This document shows positions 1 to 8,782 of a DNA stretch of 64,000 bases, one piece after another (the first letter of the stretch is position 1; every line of letters starts with the position of its first letter). The notes beneath the pieces are model-generated. The model had not been told where the DNA came from. It did no database searches and saw only the letters and a list, made by a program, of their open reading frames with translations. A program made the position numbers and the translations under genes. Source of the DNA: Frondihabitans peucedani (GTDB lineage: Bacteria > Actinomycetota > Actinomycetes > Actinomycetales > Microbacteriaceae); NCBI RefSeq assembly GCF_039537585.1, contig NZ_BAABAU010000001.1, positions 930,001-994,000 of the forward strand. Reading direction: 5' to 3'.

Positions 1-32
1 TCTCCTCTTTCGTGGGAGTGGACAGGGAAGAC

Positions 33-60
33 GGGGCGGCGGCCGATCGGCCGCCGCCCC
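33..60 (-). terminator. Perfect 28-base palindrome downstream of the sugar-binding protein gene
   Basis: The 28 bases read identically on both strands, with GATC at the centre, and could fold into a 12-base-pair GC stem. The palindrome lies 14 bases past the stop codon of the minus-strand substrate-binding gene. No T tract follows on either strand. In ABC sugar operons the binding-protein message is often separated from the ATPase and permease genes by such a stem, which stabilises or attenuates the transcript. That role is inferred here. Confidence 0.5.
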
Positions 61-74
61 GCCGACGAGGGGAC

Positions 75-1208
75 CTACTTGAGGTCGGCCTCGGTGTAGT
101 AGCCGGAGTCGATCAGGACGCTCTTGTAGTTGTCCTTCGTGACGACGGTCGGCTGGAACAGGTAGGTCGGGACGACCTTGACCTTGTTGTCGTAGCTCTT
201 GGTGTCGTTGACCTCGGGCTTCTTGCCGTTCAGCAGGTCGTCGGCCATCGACACGGACTCGGTCGCGAGCTTGCGGGTGTCCTTGTAGATGGTGGAGTAC
301 TGCTCACCGGCGACGATCGACTTGACCGAGGCGGCCTCGGCGTCCTGGCCGGTGATGGTCGGCAGGGGCTTCGAGCCGGTGCCGTAGCCGGCGCCCTGGA
401 GCGCCGAGATGATGCCGATCGACATGCCGTCGTAGGGCGACAGGACGCCGTTCAGCGTGGCGCCGTTCGAATACGACTTCGCGACGAGGTTCTGCATGCG
501 GGCCTTGGCGGTCGCCGGGTCCCACTGCAGGGTCGCGGCCTGGGTGAAGCCGGTCTGACCGGAGAGCACCTTGAGGGTGCCGTCGGCGATGTAGGGCTTC
601 AGGGTCGCCATGGCGCCGTTGAAGAAGAACGTCGCGTTGTTGTCGTCGGGGCTCCCGGCGAAGAGCTCGATGTTGAGGCCCTTCTTGCTGCCGGTCTTCT
701 TGCCGTCCTTGTCGAGGACGCCGAGGCCGGTCAGGAGGCTGTTCGCCTGGTCGACGCCGACCTTGTAGTTGTCGAACGAGACGTAGTAGTCGACGTTCTT
801 GTCGCCGGTGAGGAGACGGTCGTACGAGATGACCTTGATGCCGGCCTTCGCCGCCGCGTCGAGCTGGTCGCTGAGCGAGCCGCCGTCGATCGAGGCGATG
901 ATCAGGACCTTGGCGCCCTTGGTGATCATGTTGCTGACCTGCTGGGTCTGCGTGGGGATCTTGTTGTCGGCGTACTCGAGGTCGACCTTGTAGCCCTTGG
1001 CCTCGAGGTCCTTCTTGACCGCGTTGCCGTCCTTGATCCACCGCTCGGAGACCTTGGTGGGCATCGCGACGCCGACGAGGGCGCCCTTGTTCGAGCCGGC
1101 GGCGTCGGAGCCGGAGCCGGACGTCGCGCCTCGGCCGCCGGAGCAGGCTGCGAGCGACAGGGCGAGGCCGATGGCGGCCGCCCCGACGAAGAACTTCTTT
1201 GTCTTCAT
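75..1208 (-). CDS. chvE: ChvE-like multiple-monosaccharide ABC transporter substrate-binding lipoprotein
   Basis: The 377-residue product is a family 1/2 periplasmic-binding-type protein that would capture a pentose or hexose outside the membrane and deliver it to an ABC importer. The first 21 residues are a lipoprotein signal ending in the lipobox L-A-A-C, with Cys22 as the lipidated residue. A short Gly/Ser linker follows, then the binding fold starting near residue 45. The body is typical of ChvE ([13 protein letters not shown], a [11 protein letters not shown] segment, a SYDRLL segment), and its length matches the family. The ATG at 1208 has an AAAGGAA ribosome-binding site. The ATPase and permease genes (ggu/mmsAB type) should lie to the left of the window. 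A perfect LacI-type operator lies about 97 bases upstream. The exact sugar cannot be read from sequence. Confidence 0.88.
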   Translation of the reverse strand: MKTKKFFVGAAAIGLALSLAACSGGRGATSGSGSDAAGSNKGALVGVAMPTKVSERWIKDGNAVKKDLEAKGYKVDLEYADNKIPTQTQQVSNMITKGAKVLIIASIDGGSLSDQLDAAAKAGIKVISYDRLLTGDKNVDYYVSFDNYKVGVDQANSLLTGLGVLDKDGKKTGSKKGLNIELFAGSPDDNNATFFFNGAMATLKPYIADGTLKVLSGQTGFTQAATLQWDPATAKARMQNLVAKSYSNGATLNGVLSPYDGMSIGIISALQGAGYGTGSKPLPTITGQDAEAASVKSIVAGEQYSTIYKDTRKLATESVSMADDLLNGKKPEVNDTKSYDNKVKVVPTYLFQPTVVTKDNYKSVLIDSGYYTEADLK

Positions 1209-1304
1209 GGTGTTCCTTTACGTCTTTGTGATCGTGATCGTGGTCGGGTTGCTCAGAACGAACCGGACGTCGAAATCGACACCGTCGTCATCCTGGCGTT
1301 CAGG

Positions 1305-1318
1305 TGTGAGCGCTCACA
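1305..1318 (-). promoter_or_regulatory. LacI/GalR-family operator with adjacent -10 element for the sugar transporter
   Basis: TGTGAGCGCTCACA is a perfect 14-base palindrome of the classic LacI/GalR type (TGTGAGCG half-site). On the minus strand the hexamer TATAGT (1328-1333) lies just upstream and is a good -10 box. This places the operator over the transcription start and early leader, where a bound repressor would block the chvE promoter. The repressor gene is not in the window. The operator is seen directly. Its regulator and inducer are inferred. Confidence 0.72.
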
Positions 1319-1369
1319 ACCTCGCACAACTATAAGGGGCGTCCGGAGACTCCCCCGTCGCCGCTGATT

Positions 1370-1861
1370 TCAGTTCGGTAACGACCGGGAGTTCCGGCGG
1401 ACGTCGTCCGGCCGGAACTTCGGCACGGCGCGGGCGACCGCCGCCTCCAGGGCCTCGAGGAAGGCGTCCCACTCCGACTCCGGCGTCAGCGGGCTCCGCG
1501 TCAGCGACGTCTCCGAGAAGAGGCTCGGCCGGGCCCTGCTCCCGCCCCGCGCGCCGACGAGCACGACGTCGAAGGCGCTCCCCCGACGCGACACCACGAT
1601 GCGCTCGACCGTGTGGAGGTCGATCCGCTGGAGCGGCGGCCGGTCGCGCTTCGACCGGTAGAGCAGGATCGAGCCCTCGATCTCGGCGAAGCCGGTGACG
1701 CCGCGGGCGACCAGGACGGCCGGGGCAGGCGACGTGTCGTCGCGATCCTGCTGCTCGCGGGTCTCTTCTGTCCACTGGTCGCCGTCCCAGCGGCGCTCCC
1801 GCCCGGCGACGCCGTCGGGGTACCAGCCGGCGGGGGTGCGGGGCGGAGGGAGGTCGGTCAT
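1370..1861 (-). CDS. DUF2510 domain protein of unknown function
   Basis: The 163-residue protein starts with a DUF2510 module (PAGWYPDGVAGRERRWDG followed by QWT, residues about 10-32). This short Trp/Gly-rich motif is found at the N terminus of many actinobacterial membrane or surface-associated proteins. The remaining 110 residues have a beta-rich pattern (EIEGSILLYRSKRD, ERIVVSRRGSAFDVVLVG) followed by a C-terminal helix, perhaps a PH-like or SHOCT-style accessory domain. No membrane segment is visible. It lies 46 bases downstream of otsB on the same strand and may be the last gene of that transcript. No function is known. Confidence 0.7.
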   Translation of the reverse strand: MTDLPPPRTPAGWYPDGVAGRERRWDGDQWTEETREQQDRDDTSPAPAVLVARGVTGFAEIEGSILLYRSKRDRPPLQRIDLHTVERIVVSRRGSAFDVVLVGARGGSRARPSLFSETSLTRSPLTPESEWDAFLEALEAAVARAVPKFRPDDVRRNSRSLPN

Positions 1862-1907
1862 GGCTGGTGTCGTCGTGCGCGGATCGGAGCGGGTGGCCAG
1901 GCGGCGG

Positions 1908-2741
1908 CTACGAGCGCCCGAGGTGGGCGCGGAGCTCGGCGAGGTCTTCGAGGAGGTGCGCCACCTCGGCGGGGCCTGCCACCCGGTAGGCGGCCGCCGT
2001 GTCGCCGCCGCCGCTCTTGAGCCCGAAGTCGGACTCCTCGAGCACGGCGAAGCCGTCTTCGTCGGTGACGTCGTCGCCGGCGAAGAACACGGCCGTCGAT
2101 CCGGTGATCTCGCGGAGGCGCACGACGGCGTCGCCCTTCGAGGCGCTCCGGACGGCGAACTCGAGCACGTTCTTGCCGACCCGCTCGGTCGCGGCCGGGG
2201 CCTCCTCGGCGACCCGGCGGCGCGCCTCGGCGAGGACCTCCTCGGTCACCGCCTCGTCGGCGAGGCGCGTGTGGAGCGCGAAGCCCGCGGGCTTCTCTTC
2301 CACGCGGACGGTGTCGTGCGGCGCGGCCGTCTCGGTGAGGATCGTCTCGAGCGTGTGGCGGAGCGCGGACTCGTCGTCGGTGAGGACGACCTCCGACTCG
2401 CCGCCGACGCGGTACTCGACGCCGTGCGACCCGACCAGGAGCACCTCGTCGGGCGCCTCGGCGACCTCGATCAGGCTCTCGAGCGACCGCCCGGAGACGA
2501 GCGCGACCGAGGTGTCGGGAAGGGCGATGAGGCGCAGGATCGCGGCGTGCGCCTCGGGCAGGGCCCTCGCCTGGAGCGGGTGGTCGACCTCCGGGGCGAG
2601 CGTGCCGTCGAAGTCGAGAGCGACAAGGAGGTGCGGGGTCGTCGCGATCCTGCCCAGGGCGTCGGCGAGGGCGGTCTCGTCGGCGGCCGATGTCGTGTCG
2701 GGGCCGGGCGCGCTGCCGGGGCCGGGCATCGGGGCGGTCAC
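1908..2741 (-). CDS. otsB: Trehalose-6-phosphate phosphatase
   Basis: The 277-residue HAD-superfamily enzyme dephosphorylates trehalose 6-phosphate to trehalose in the cytosol. Motif I is DFDGT with the nucleophile Asp43 and acid/base Asp45. Later come the SGR motif of the cap region, the KPAGFALHTR segment typical of OtsB, and GDDVTDEDGF, the metal-binding motif IV. The start is a GTG overlapping the otsA stop codon (GTGA), so translation is coupled to otsA and the two enzymes are made together. The first 25 residues are a Pro/Gly/Ala-rich tail outside the conserved fold. Confidence 0.93.
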   Translation of the reverse strand: MTAPMPGPGSAPGPDTTSAADETALADALGRIATTPHLLVALDFDGTLAPEVDHPLQARALPEAHAAILRLIALPDTSVALVSGRSLESLIEVAEAPDEVLLVGSHGVEYRVGGESEVVLTDDESALRHTLETILTETAAPHDTVRVEEKPAGFALHTRLADEAVTEEVLAEARRRVAEEAPAATERVGKNVLEFAVRSASKGDAVVRLREITGSTAVFFAGDDVTDEDGFAVLEESDFGLKSGGGDTAAAYRVAGPAEVAHLLEDLAELRAHLGRS

Positions 2742-4369
2742 GCGTTTGTCTCCGACGAGGGGGCCGCGGAGCCGGAGGCAGGAGCAGATGCCGACGAGGC
2801 CGTGCGGACGGCGATCCGGTGGGCGGCCGCCTCCGCCGCCTGGGCCGACGACGCCTGCCCGGAGGAGGTGACGGTCGAGCTCGACTTCGGCGGTGCGGCG
2901 ATGCGGTGACCGGGCCGGACGTCGGCGAGCGCCTCGAGGAACTTCGCCGACCAGCGGGCCACGTCGTTGTCGAGCACGCGCCTGCGGAGGGCGCGCATCC
3001 TGGTCACGCGGTCGCGACGCGGCATCTCGATGGCCCGCATGATCGTGTTCTTGAGGCCGCCGATGTCGTGCGGGTTGACCAGCAGGGCGCTCCGGAGCTC
3101 GTCGGCGGCGCCGGCGAACTCGCTCAGGATCAGGACGCCGTCGTTGTCGTGACGCACCGCCACGTACTCCTTCGCCACGAGGTTCATGCCGTCGCGGAGG
3201 GCCGTGACGAGCATGATGTCGGCGGCGAGGTACAGCGCGACCATCTCCTCGCGCGGGTAGCCGTGGTGGTGGTAGCTGATCGCGGTGTGGCTCATCGTGG
3301 CGTAGTCGCCGTTGATGCGGCCGACGGTGAGCTCGATCTCGTCGCGGAGGTCCATGTACGCCTCCACGCGTTCACGGGAGGGCGAGGCGACCTGCACGAG
3401 GGTGGCCTCCTCGACGCTCAGGCGCCCGTCGGCCAGCAGCTCGCCGAACGCCTTCATGCGGTGCCGGATGCCCTTGGTGTAGTCGAGGCGGTCGACGCCG
3501 AGGATCACCGTCTTCGGGTTGCCGAGCCCCTCGCGGATCTCGCGGGCGCGGGCCTGGATCTCGGGCCTCCGGGCGAGCTCCTCGAACCCGGCGGAGTCGA
3601 TCGAGATCGGGAAGTGCTTGGCGACCACGCGGCGGACCCTGCGGCCGCGGCGCGACAGGGACGCCGACTCGTCGTCGACCGGGACGTCGATGTAGGGGCG
3701 CGTCGTCGCGTAGCCGAGGAGGTGCCGGACGGAGCGCGAGAAGTTCGACGCGTCGTCGGCGCGCTGGAACCCGATGACGTCGGCGCCGAGGAGGCCCTCG
3801 AGGATCTTCTCGCGCCAGGGCAGCTGCGAGAAGATGCCGAGCGGCGGGAACGGGATGTGGTTGAAGAAGCCGATGGTGAGGTCGGGGCGGAGCTCGCGGA
3901 GGTACTGCGGGACGAGCTGGAGCTGGTAGTCCTGCACCCAGACGACGCCGTCCTTCTCGGCGACCTCGGCGGCACGCTCGGCGAAGCGGCGGTTGACGGT
4001 GACGTACGACTCCCACCAGAGCCGGTGGAACGTCGGCGCGGAGATGACGTCGTGGTATAGCGGCCAGAGGGTGTCGTTACTGAAGCCCTCGTAGTAGCAC
4101 TGCACCTCCTCTTCGCTGAGCGGCACCGGGACGATGTTGATGCCGTCGTTCTCGAACGGCTCGAACGTCAGGCCCGGCTTGCCGGCCCAGCCGATCCAGG
4201 CGCCGTCGTTGGCGCGCATGACCGGCTCGAGCGCGGTGACGAGACCGCCGGGCGAGTGCTGCCAGACGACCTGGCCGTCGTCGTCGACGGTGTGGTCGAC
4301 GGGCAGGCGGTTGGAGACGACGACGAAGCCGTAGGTCTCGTGGTCCGGTCGATCGGGCTGGTCTGACAT
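2738..4369 (-). CDS. otsA: Trehalose-6-phosphate synthase
   Basis: This GT20 glycosyltransferase makes trehalose 6-phosphate from a nucleotide-glucose and glucose 6-phosphate, the first step of the OtsAB route. Visible family motifs are SNRLPVDH near the start, SPGGLVTAL (phosphate/nucleotide loop), LWPLYHD, VWVQDYQLQLVP, the LGVDRLDYTKGI loop, and DGMNLVAKEYVA with LSEFAGAADEL. The window shows a GTG six codons earlier (4387), but the ATG at 4369 leaves a GGAG upstream and begins closer to the conserved core. About 55 C-terminal residues are a low-complexity Ala/Ser tail that otherwise typical OtsA proteins of about 470-490 residues lack. A GATAGT -10-like hexamer lies near 4420. otsB follows with a 4-base overlap. 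Confidence 0.93.
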   Translation of the reverse strand: MSDQPDRPDHETYGFVVVSNRLPVDHTVDDDGQVVWQHSPGGLVTALEPVMRANDGAWIGWAGKPGLTFEPFENDGINIVPVPLSEEEVQCYYEGFSNDTLWPLYHDVISAPTFHRLWWESYVTVNRRFAERAAEVAEKDGVVWVQDYQLQLVPQYLRELRPDLTIGFFNHIPFPPLGIFSQLPWREKILEGLLGADVIGFQRADDASNFSRSVRHLLGYATTRPYIDVPVDDESASLSRRGRRVRRVVAKHFPISIDSAGFEELARRPEIQARAREIREGLGNPKTVILGVDRLDYTKGIRHRMKAFGELLADGRLSVEEATLVQVASPSRERVEAYMDLRDEIELTVGRINGDYATMSHTAISYHHHGYPREEMVALYLAADIMLVTALRDGMNLVAKEYVAVRHDNDGVLILSEFAGAADELRSALLVNPHDIGGLKNTIMRAIEMPRRDRVTRMRALRRRVLDNDVARWSAKFLEALADVRPGHRIAAPPKSSSTVTSSGQASSAQAAEAAAHRIAVRTASSASAPASGSAAPSSETNA

Positions 4370-4474
4370 GGCGTGAGCTAACTCCACTCGGTCACCGGGA
4401 AGCGCTCCCCCGGGGCCTCCGACACTATCAGCGGACTGGCGGCGGGCTCTCGGACTCCCGTTCGGGCACCCGCG

Positions 4475-5248
4475 TCAGGAGGCGAGGTCGAGGGTGGCCC
4501 GGGCGGCCCGGACCAGAGCCACGCCGTAGCTCCGGCCGTGTCCGGCGGCGTGCACGGCGAGCGGGTGCAGCTGGTGGAGGGGGACGCGATCCTGCCGTCC
4601 GTGGCGGAGCGGGTGGGCCTCGTCGTAGCCGGCGAGCACCTCGTCGAGCCACGGGCAGCCGAAGAGCTCGAGCATGGCCAGGTCGGTCTCGCGGTGCCCG
4701 CCGTGCGCGGCCGGATCGATCAGGACGACGCCTCCCGGCGAGAACAGCACGTTGCCGTTCCACAGGTCGCCGTGGAGTCGGGCGGGCTGGTCGTCGTCGT
4801 CGAAGGCCCCGTCGGCGACGAGGCGGCAGGCGCGCAGGATCAGCCCGTGCTCCTCCCCCGAGAGCGTCCCGGCGCTGAGCGCGACCGCGGCGTACGGCTC
4901 GACCCGCTGGCTCGCGTAGAACGAGCCCCACGACTCCTCGGGCCTGGTCGACAGAGGGCGCCGGCCGATGAACGACGGGCCCTCCCAGCCGGACGGAGGT
5001 GCCCCGAACGCCTCGGCGCCGGCGTCGTGCGTCACCGCGAGCGCTCGGCCGAACGCACGGGCCGCCTCGGGAGTCGGCCGGGTCTCGCGGACCTCCTCGA
5101 GCGTGATCCTGCCGGGCTCGACCGCTTCGACGCCGACCACCCGGGCGCCGCCCGCTGCGGTCGCCTCCCCCAGCCAGCGGAGCCCGGCCGCCTCGGCCTC
5201 GAAGAAGCCCTCGGGGGCGTCGGGTCTGGTCTTCACGAAGCTGCTCAC
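4475..5248 (-). CDS. Fructosamine kinase family protein (ketosamine-3-kinase-like)
   Basis: The 257-residue protein belongs to the aminoglycoside-phosphotransferase/FN3K fold. It carries the catalytic loop LHGDLWNGNVLF (Asp and Asn of the HGDLWxGN motif) followed by the metal-binding VLIDPAAHGGHRE segment, both diagnostic of fructosamine kinases. FN3K enzymes phosphorylate sugar adducts on amines, which then decompose, so this is likely protein or metabolite deglycation. The GTG start is supported by CAGGAT, six bases, GTG, the leaderless arrangement seen repeatedly in this window. The substrate is not known for most bacterial members. Confidence 0.87.
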   Translation of the reverse strand: MSSFVKTRPDAPEGFFEAEAAGLRWLGEATAAGGARVVGVEAVEPGRITLEEVRETRPTPEAARAFGRALAVTHDAGAEAFGAPPSGWEGPSFIGRRPLSTRPEESWGSFYASQRVEPYAAVALSAGTLSGEEHGLILRACRLVADGAFDDDDQPARLHGDLWNGNVLFSPGGVVLIDPAAHGGHRETDLAMLELFGCPWLDEVLAGYDEAHPLRHGRQDRVPLHQLHPLAVHAAGHGRSYGVALVRAARATLDLAS

Positions 5249-5281
5249 GCGTCCATCCTGCGCCTGCCTGTCGGGGCAGCG

Positions 5282-5572
5282 TCAGCTCCCTACGGCGACG
5301 CGGATCGCGGTGAAGAGGGTCAGCGCGGCCCCGATGGCGAGGAAACCCGAGACGACCCGGCCCCGCCAGAGGCTGCAGGTGACGACGATCCCGGCCAGGG
5401 CGAGGACGCTCTCGAGCAGCAGCGTGCGATCCCACTCGCGGCCGAGCCGGATGCGGACGTCCGTCGTCGCGACGAGAGTCAGCACGGCCAGGAGCCACAT
5501 CCACCAGCGCTTCTCGAAGGTCCGGGTCGGTGCCGGCTCAGGATGCTCCTCACCAGCTTCTCGATCTGTCAT
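5282..5572 (-). CDS. Small three-span membrane protein, unknown function
   Basis: The 96-residue product has a polar N terminus of about 25 residues and three predicted membrane segments (WWMWLLAVLTLVATTDV, LLLESVLALAGIVVTCSLW, VVSGFLAIGAALTLFTAIRV). I chose the ATG at 5572 rather than an in-frame TTG at 5593, because GGGGAGGAG lies eight bases before the ATG and would be coding from the TTG. It ends 33 bases upstream of the fructosamine-kinase start on the same strand, so the two may be cotranscribed. No family was recognised. Confidence 0.6.
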   Translation of the reverse strand: MTDREAGEEHPEPAPTRTFEKRWWMWLLAVLTLVATTDVRIRLGREWDRTLLLESVLALAGIVVTCSLWRGRVVSGFLAIGAALTLFTAIRVAVGS

Positions 5573-5704
5573 CCGGCCGGCTCCTCCCCACAACGTCCAC
5601 CACCGTGGTCGATACGCAGTACGTAGAATGTTTCATTAAGCAGGGGAAGAGTCAAACGACGACGACCCACAGACTGCTCATGGCGGGGTGGATACGATCA
5701 GCCC

Positions 5705-6673
5705 ATGCACCGCACCCGCGCCTACCGCGACGGCAAGCTCGTCGGCGAGGACTTCCCGATCGACGACGTCAGCGACTACCTCGCCTCGGGCGACTGCATG
5801 ATCTGGGTCGACTTCGTCTCGCCGACGCAGGCCGACATGGACAAGGTCGGCGACGAGATGGACCTCCACGAGCTCGCCATCGAGGACGCCCTGGAGCACG
5901 GGCAGCGGCCGAAGCTCGACCGGTACGAGAACTTCCTCTTCGCCGTCATGTACGACACCGGCTTCGACGAGTCGACCGGAGAGCTCGCGACGCACGAGGT
6001 GAAGGCGTTCATCACGCACCGGGCGATGGTCACGATCCACGAGGACGACTTCGACATCGACCTGGTGAAGCGGACCTGGGACGACAACAGGGATCTCGCG
6101 GCGAAGGGCGTGGCGTTCCTCGTCTGGGGGCTCCTCGACCGGATCGTCGACAACCAGTACGACACCACGGACCGCCTGGACGACGCCATCGACGGCCTCG
6201 AGGAGCGCCTCTTCGACACGCGCCAGCAGACCATGGAGGTGCAGCGGCGCTCGTTCACGCTCCGCAAGAGCCTCGTGTCGCTCCGCCGCATCGTGAACCC
6301 GATGCGCGAGATCCTGAACACGCTGCTCCGCCGCGACGACGCGAAGTTCGCGCCCGACATGGAGCCGTACTTCCACGATGTCTACGACCACGTCCTGCGG
6401 GTGATCGAGCAGACCGACAGCCTCCGCGACCTCGTGTCGACGATCCTCGACACGAACCTCAGCATCCAGAGCAACCGGATGAACCTCGTGATGAAGAAGG
6501 TGACCAGCTGGGCGGCGATCATCGCCGTGCCGACCGCGATCACGGGCTTCTTCGGCCAGAACCTGCAGTTCCCGGGCTTCGGCACCTGGTGGGGCTTCGC
6601 CCTCTCGTGCGTCCTGATCGCGGTCGGCGGTGTCGTGCTGTACTCGTCGTTCAAGAAGCGCGACTGGCTCTGA
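5705..6673 (+). CDS. corA: CorA-family magnesium/cobalt transport protein with a GQN signature
   Basis: The 322-residue protein has the CorA layout: a long cytosolic alpha/beta domain (about 1-240), a long stalk helix, and two C-terminal membrane segments. The signature loop after the first membrane helix reads FFGQN instead of the canonical GMN of E. coli CorA, and a basic KKRDWL tail follows the second helix. GxN variants occur in actinobacterial paralogues, so transport is likely but ion preference may differ from Mg2+. The ATG is preceded by TACGAT and six bases, a leaderless start. The upstream stretch 5590-5690 is unusually AT-rich for this genome. Confidence 0.88.
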   Translation: MHRTRAYRDGKLVGEDFPIDDVSDYLASGDCMIWVDFVSPTQADMDKVGDEMDLHELAIEDALEHGQRPKLDRYENFLFAVMYDTGFDESTGELATHEVKAFITHRAMVTIHEDDFDIDLVKRTWDDNRDLAAKGVAFLVWGLLDRIVDNQYDTTDRLDDAIDGLEERLFDTRQQTMEVQRRSFTLRKSLVSLRRIVNPMREILNTLLRRDDAKFAPDMEPYFHDVYDHVLRVIEQTDSLRDLVSTILDTNLSIQSNRMNLVMKKVTSWAAIIAVPTAITGFFGQNLQFPGFGTWWGFALSCVLIAVGGVVLYSSFKKRDWL

Positions 6674-6757
6674 CCGACCCGTGATCGCCGCATGACATAT
6701 CGCAGCGGTCCACATCGCGTTCACGGGCGGGTCACCGCCCGCGCCTAGCCTCTGGCC

Positions 6758-7594
6758 ATGATCAGCGTCGGCATGAGCACCTCCAGCGCATTCCCTCTCG
6801 GTCTCGAGCAGGCGTTCCGCCTCTCCGCCGAGATCGGCTACGACGGCGTCGAGATCATGGTGACCAACGACGCCGCCACCCACAGCGCGTCTCGCCTGCT
6901 GGAGCTCGCGGCCGAGCACGGTCAGCCGATCCTGTCGATCCACGCCCCGGTGCTCCTCCTGACGCACTTCGTCTGGGGACGCGACCCGAAGGCGAAGCTG
7001 GAGCGGACGGCCGAGCTCGCCGTGGCGACCGGCGCCCCGACCGTCGTCGCGCACCCGCCATTCCGCTGGCAGTCCGGCTACGCGGAGCGGTTCCTCGACA
7101 TCGTGCGCGAGATCAGCGCCCGGCACGGCGTCACGATCGCGATCGAGAACATGTTCCCGTGGAAGATCGCCGGACGGTCGATGAAGATGTACGCGCCCGG
7201 CTGGGACCCGTCCGACATGGAGTGCGCAGCCGCCACGCTCGACTTCTCGCACGCGTCCCTCTCCGGCCGCGACTCCCTCGAGCTCGCCCGCGCGCTCGAC
7301 ACGCGCCTGCGGCACGTCCACCTCTGCGACGGCTCCAGGTCGTCGGACGACGGCGGCATCTTCGACGAGCACCTGGTGCCCGGCCGCGGCGTCGAGCCGG
7401 TCGCTGCGGTGCTCCGCGAGCTCGCCCTCCGCGACTGGTCGGGCTCCGTCGTGGCCGAGGTGAACACCAAGAAGGCAGGATCCCCCGACGCCCGCCTCGA
7501 GATGCTGACCGAGACCCTCGCATTCGCGCGCGACGCCCTCCGGGTGACGGGTGTGCGGCGGCTCCCGGCCCCGCAGGAGCGCCGCTCCGCCTGA
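6758..7594 (+). CDS. Sugar phosphate isomerase/epimerase (AP-endonuclease-2 TIM-barrel fold)
   Basis: The 278-residue protein is of the xylose-isomerase-like TIM-barrel superfamily. Metal-ligand segments are visible in order: GYDGVEIMV, SIHAPVLL, AHPPFRWQ, IAIENMFPW, TLDFSHASL, RHVHLCDG and a C-terminal VVAEVNTKK. This matches IolE/Hyi-like isomerases, and the true substrate cannot be told. The start is fixed by TAGCCT, six bases, ATG with no ribosome-binding site, indicating a leaderless message. It is not obviously in an operon. The next gene is convergent. Confidence 0.8.
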   Translation: MISVGMSTSSAFPLGLEQAFRLSAEIGYDGVEIMVTNDAATHSASRLLELAAEHGQPILSIHAPVLLLTHFVWGRDPKAKLERTAELAVATGAPTVVAHPPFRWQSGYAERFLDIVREISARHGVTIAIENMFPWKIAGRSMKMYAPGWDPSDMECAAATLDFSHASLSGRDSLELARALDTRLRHVHLCDGSRSSDDGGIFDEHLVPGRGVEPVAAVLRELALRDWSGSVVAEVNTKKAGSPDARLEMLTETLAFARDALRVTGVRRLPAPQERRSA

Positions 7595-7611
7595 GGCGGC
7601 CTCTCCCTCAG

Positions 7612-7626
7612 GGCGCCCGGAGCGCC
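7612..7626. terminator. Small GC hairpin between convergent genes
   Basis: GGCGC, five bases, GCGCC forms a short stem in the 36-base gap between the convergent isomerase and permease genes. It is a plausible bidirectional stop signal. The stem is only five pairs and there is no T tract, so support is weak. Confidence 0.3.
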
Positions 7627-7630
7627 GACC

Positions 7631-8782
7631 CTAGGCGAACGTCAGCGCCAGGATCGCCAGCGGCAGCGCCACGACAGTGATGAGCAGGCCGGCCAGGGCG
7701 AAGCGTCCCCAGGGCACCTCGACGCCGAGTCCGGTGAGACGGCCGTGCCAGAGGAGGGTGGCGAGCGACGCCCACGGCGTGACGATGCAGCCGACGTTGA
7801 CGCCGATGAGGATGGCCACCAGCCGGAGCGGCGAGCCGCCGACGGGCTCGAGCGCGAGGTAGGCGGGGAGGTTGTTGGCCACGTTGGCCGACAGCGCGGC
7901 GCCGCCGGAGAGGCGGAGGAGGTCGCCGAACGAGTCGCCGGTGCCGACGACGTCGCCGAGCACCCGGGCGAGTCCGAGGGCCTGCGCGGCCGCGACGACG
8001 AGGAAGAGGCCCGACGCGAACAGCAGCGTCCCCCAGGGCACGAGCGTGAGCCTCAGCGCCTCGCGGCGCCGGAGCGCGAACGTGACGATGAGCACGAGGG
8101 CGGCTGCCGCGGCGGGGATCCAGACGGCGACGCCGGTGACGAGGGCCGGGACGAGCAGGACGACGACGATCGCCGACACCCGGAACAGCACCGGGTCGGC
8201 GGCCGCGTCGACCGGGACCGGGGTGAAGGTCGCGGCGAGCTCCCGCCGGTAGCGGACGGCGATGGCGACGAGCGGGACGAGGACCGACACCGCTGCGGCC
8301 GGCGCGACGAGTGCGGCGTAGTCGAGCGGGTGCGGCGAGCCGAGCGCGTGGACGGCGAGGAGGTTCGTGAGGTTCGAGACCGGCAGCAGCATCGAGCCGC
8401 AGTTGGCGAGCCACACGGTGGTGAAGGCGAACGGCAGCGGCGACGCCCCGACCCGCCTGGCCACGAGCACGACCACCGGGGTGAGCAGGACGGCTGTCGT
8501 GTCGAGCGACAGGAAGATCGTGCAGAGCAGCGCCAGGACGACGACGAGGAGCCACAGGACCCAGACGCGGCCGAGCGAGAACCGCGCCGCGATCCCGGCG
8601 AGCCAGGAGAACAGTCCCGCCTCCGCGGCGAGGTCGGCCACGATGGTCAGGCCGATGACGAAGCCCAGGACGGGGGCGACGCGATCGAGGAGCTCGAGGA
8701 GGGCTTGGGGCGACAGGATGCCGACGACAGCGGCCACGAGGCCGATGATCGCGAGGCCTGCGCCGATGAGGGCTGTCTTCAC
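7631..8782 (-). CDS. ArsB/CitM (ion-transporter superfamily) SLC13-like permease
   Basis: The 383-residue integral membrane protein has about ten hydrophobic segments and the internal-repeat organisation of the IT superfamily. Segments such as SLDTTAVLLTPVVV, WLANCGSMLLPVSNLTN and SANVANNLPAYLALEP resemble ArsB/NhaD/CitM transporters, where the N-Asn-L-P loops form the substrate site. The cargo could be arsenite, citrate or another anion. No ArsR, ArsC or other arsenic gene is nearby, so arsenic export is not supported by context. The GTG start follows the GH16 stop codon with no gap, so translation is probably coupled to that gene. Confidence 0.75.
   Translation of the reverse strand: MKTALIGAGLAIIGLVAAVVGILSPQALLELLDRVAPVLGFVIGLTIVADLAAEAGLFSWLAGIAARFSLGRVWVLWLLVVVLALLCTIFLSLDTTAVLLTPVVVLVARRVGASPLPFAFTTVWLANCGSMLLPVSNLTNLLAVHALGSPHPLDYAALVAPAAAVSVLVPLVAIAVRYRRELAATFTPVPVDAAADPVLFRVSAIVVVLLVPALVTGVAVWIPAAAAALVLIVTFALRRREALRLTLVPWGTLLFASGLFLVVAAAQALGLARVLGDVVGTGDSFGDLLRLSGGAALSANVANNLPAYLALEPVGGSPLRLVAILIGVNVGCIVTPWASLATLLWHGRLTGLGVEVPWGRFALAGLLITVVALPLAILALTFA

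Noticed and set aside
7631-8782. Arsenite efflux pump as a firm call
   Set aside because: Only fold-level similarity to ArsB; no arsR, arsC or metal-linked gene nearby.
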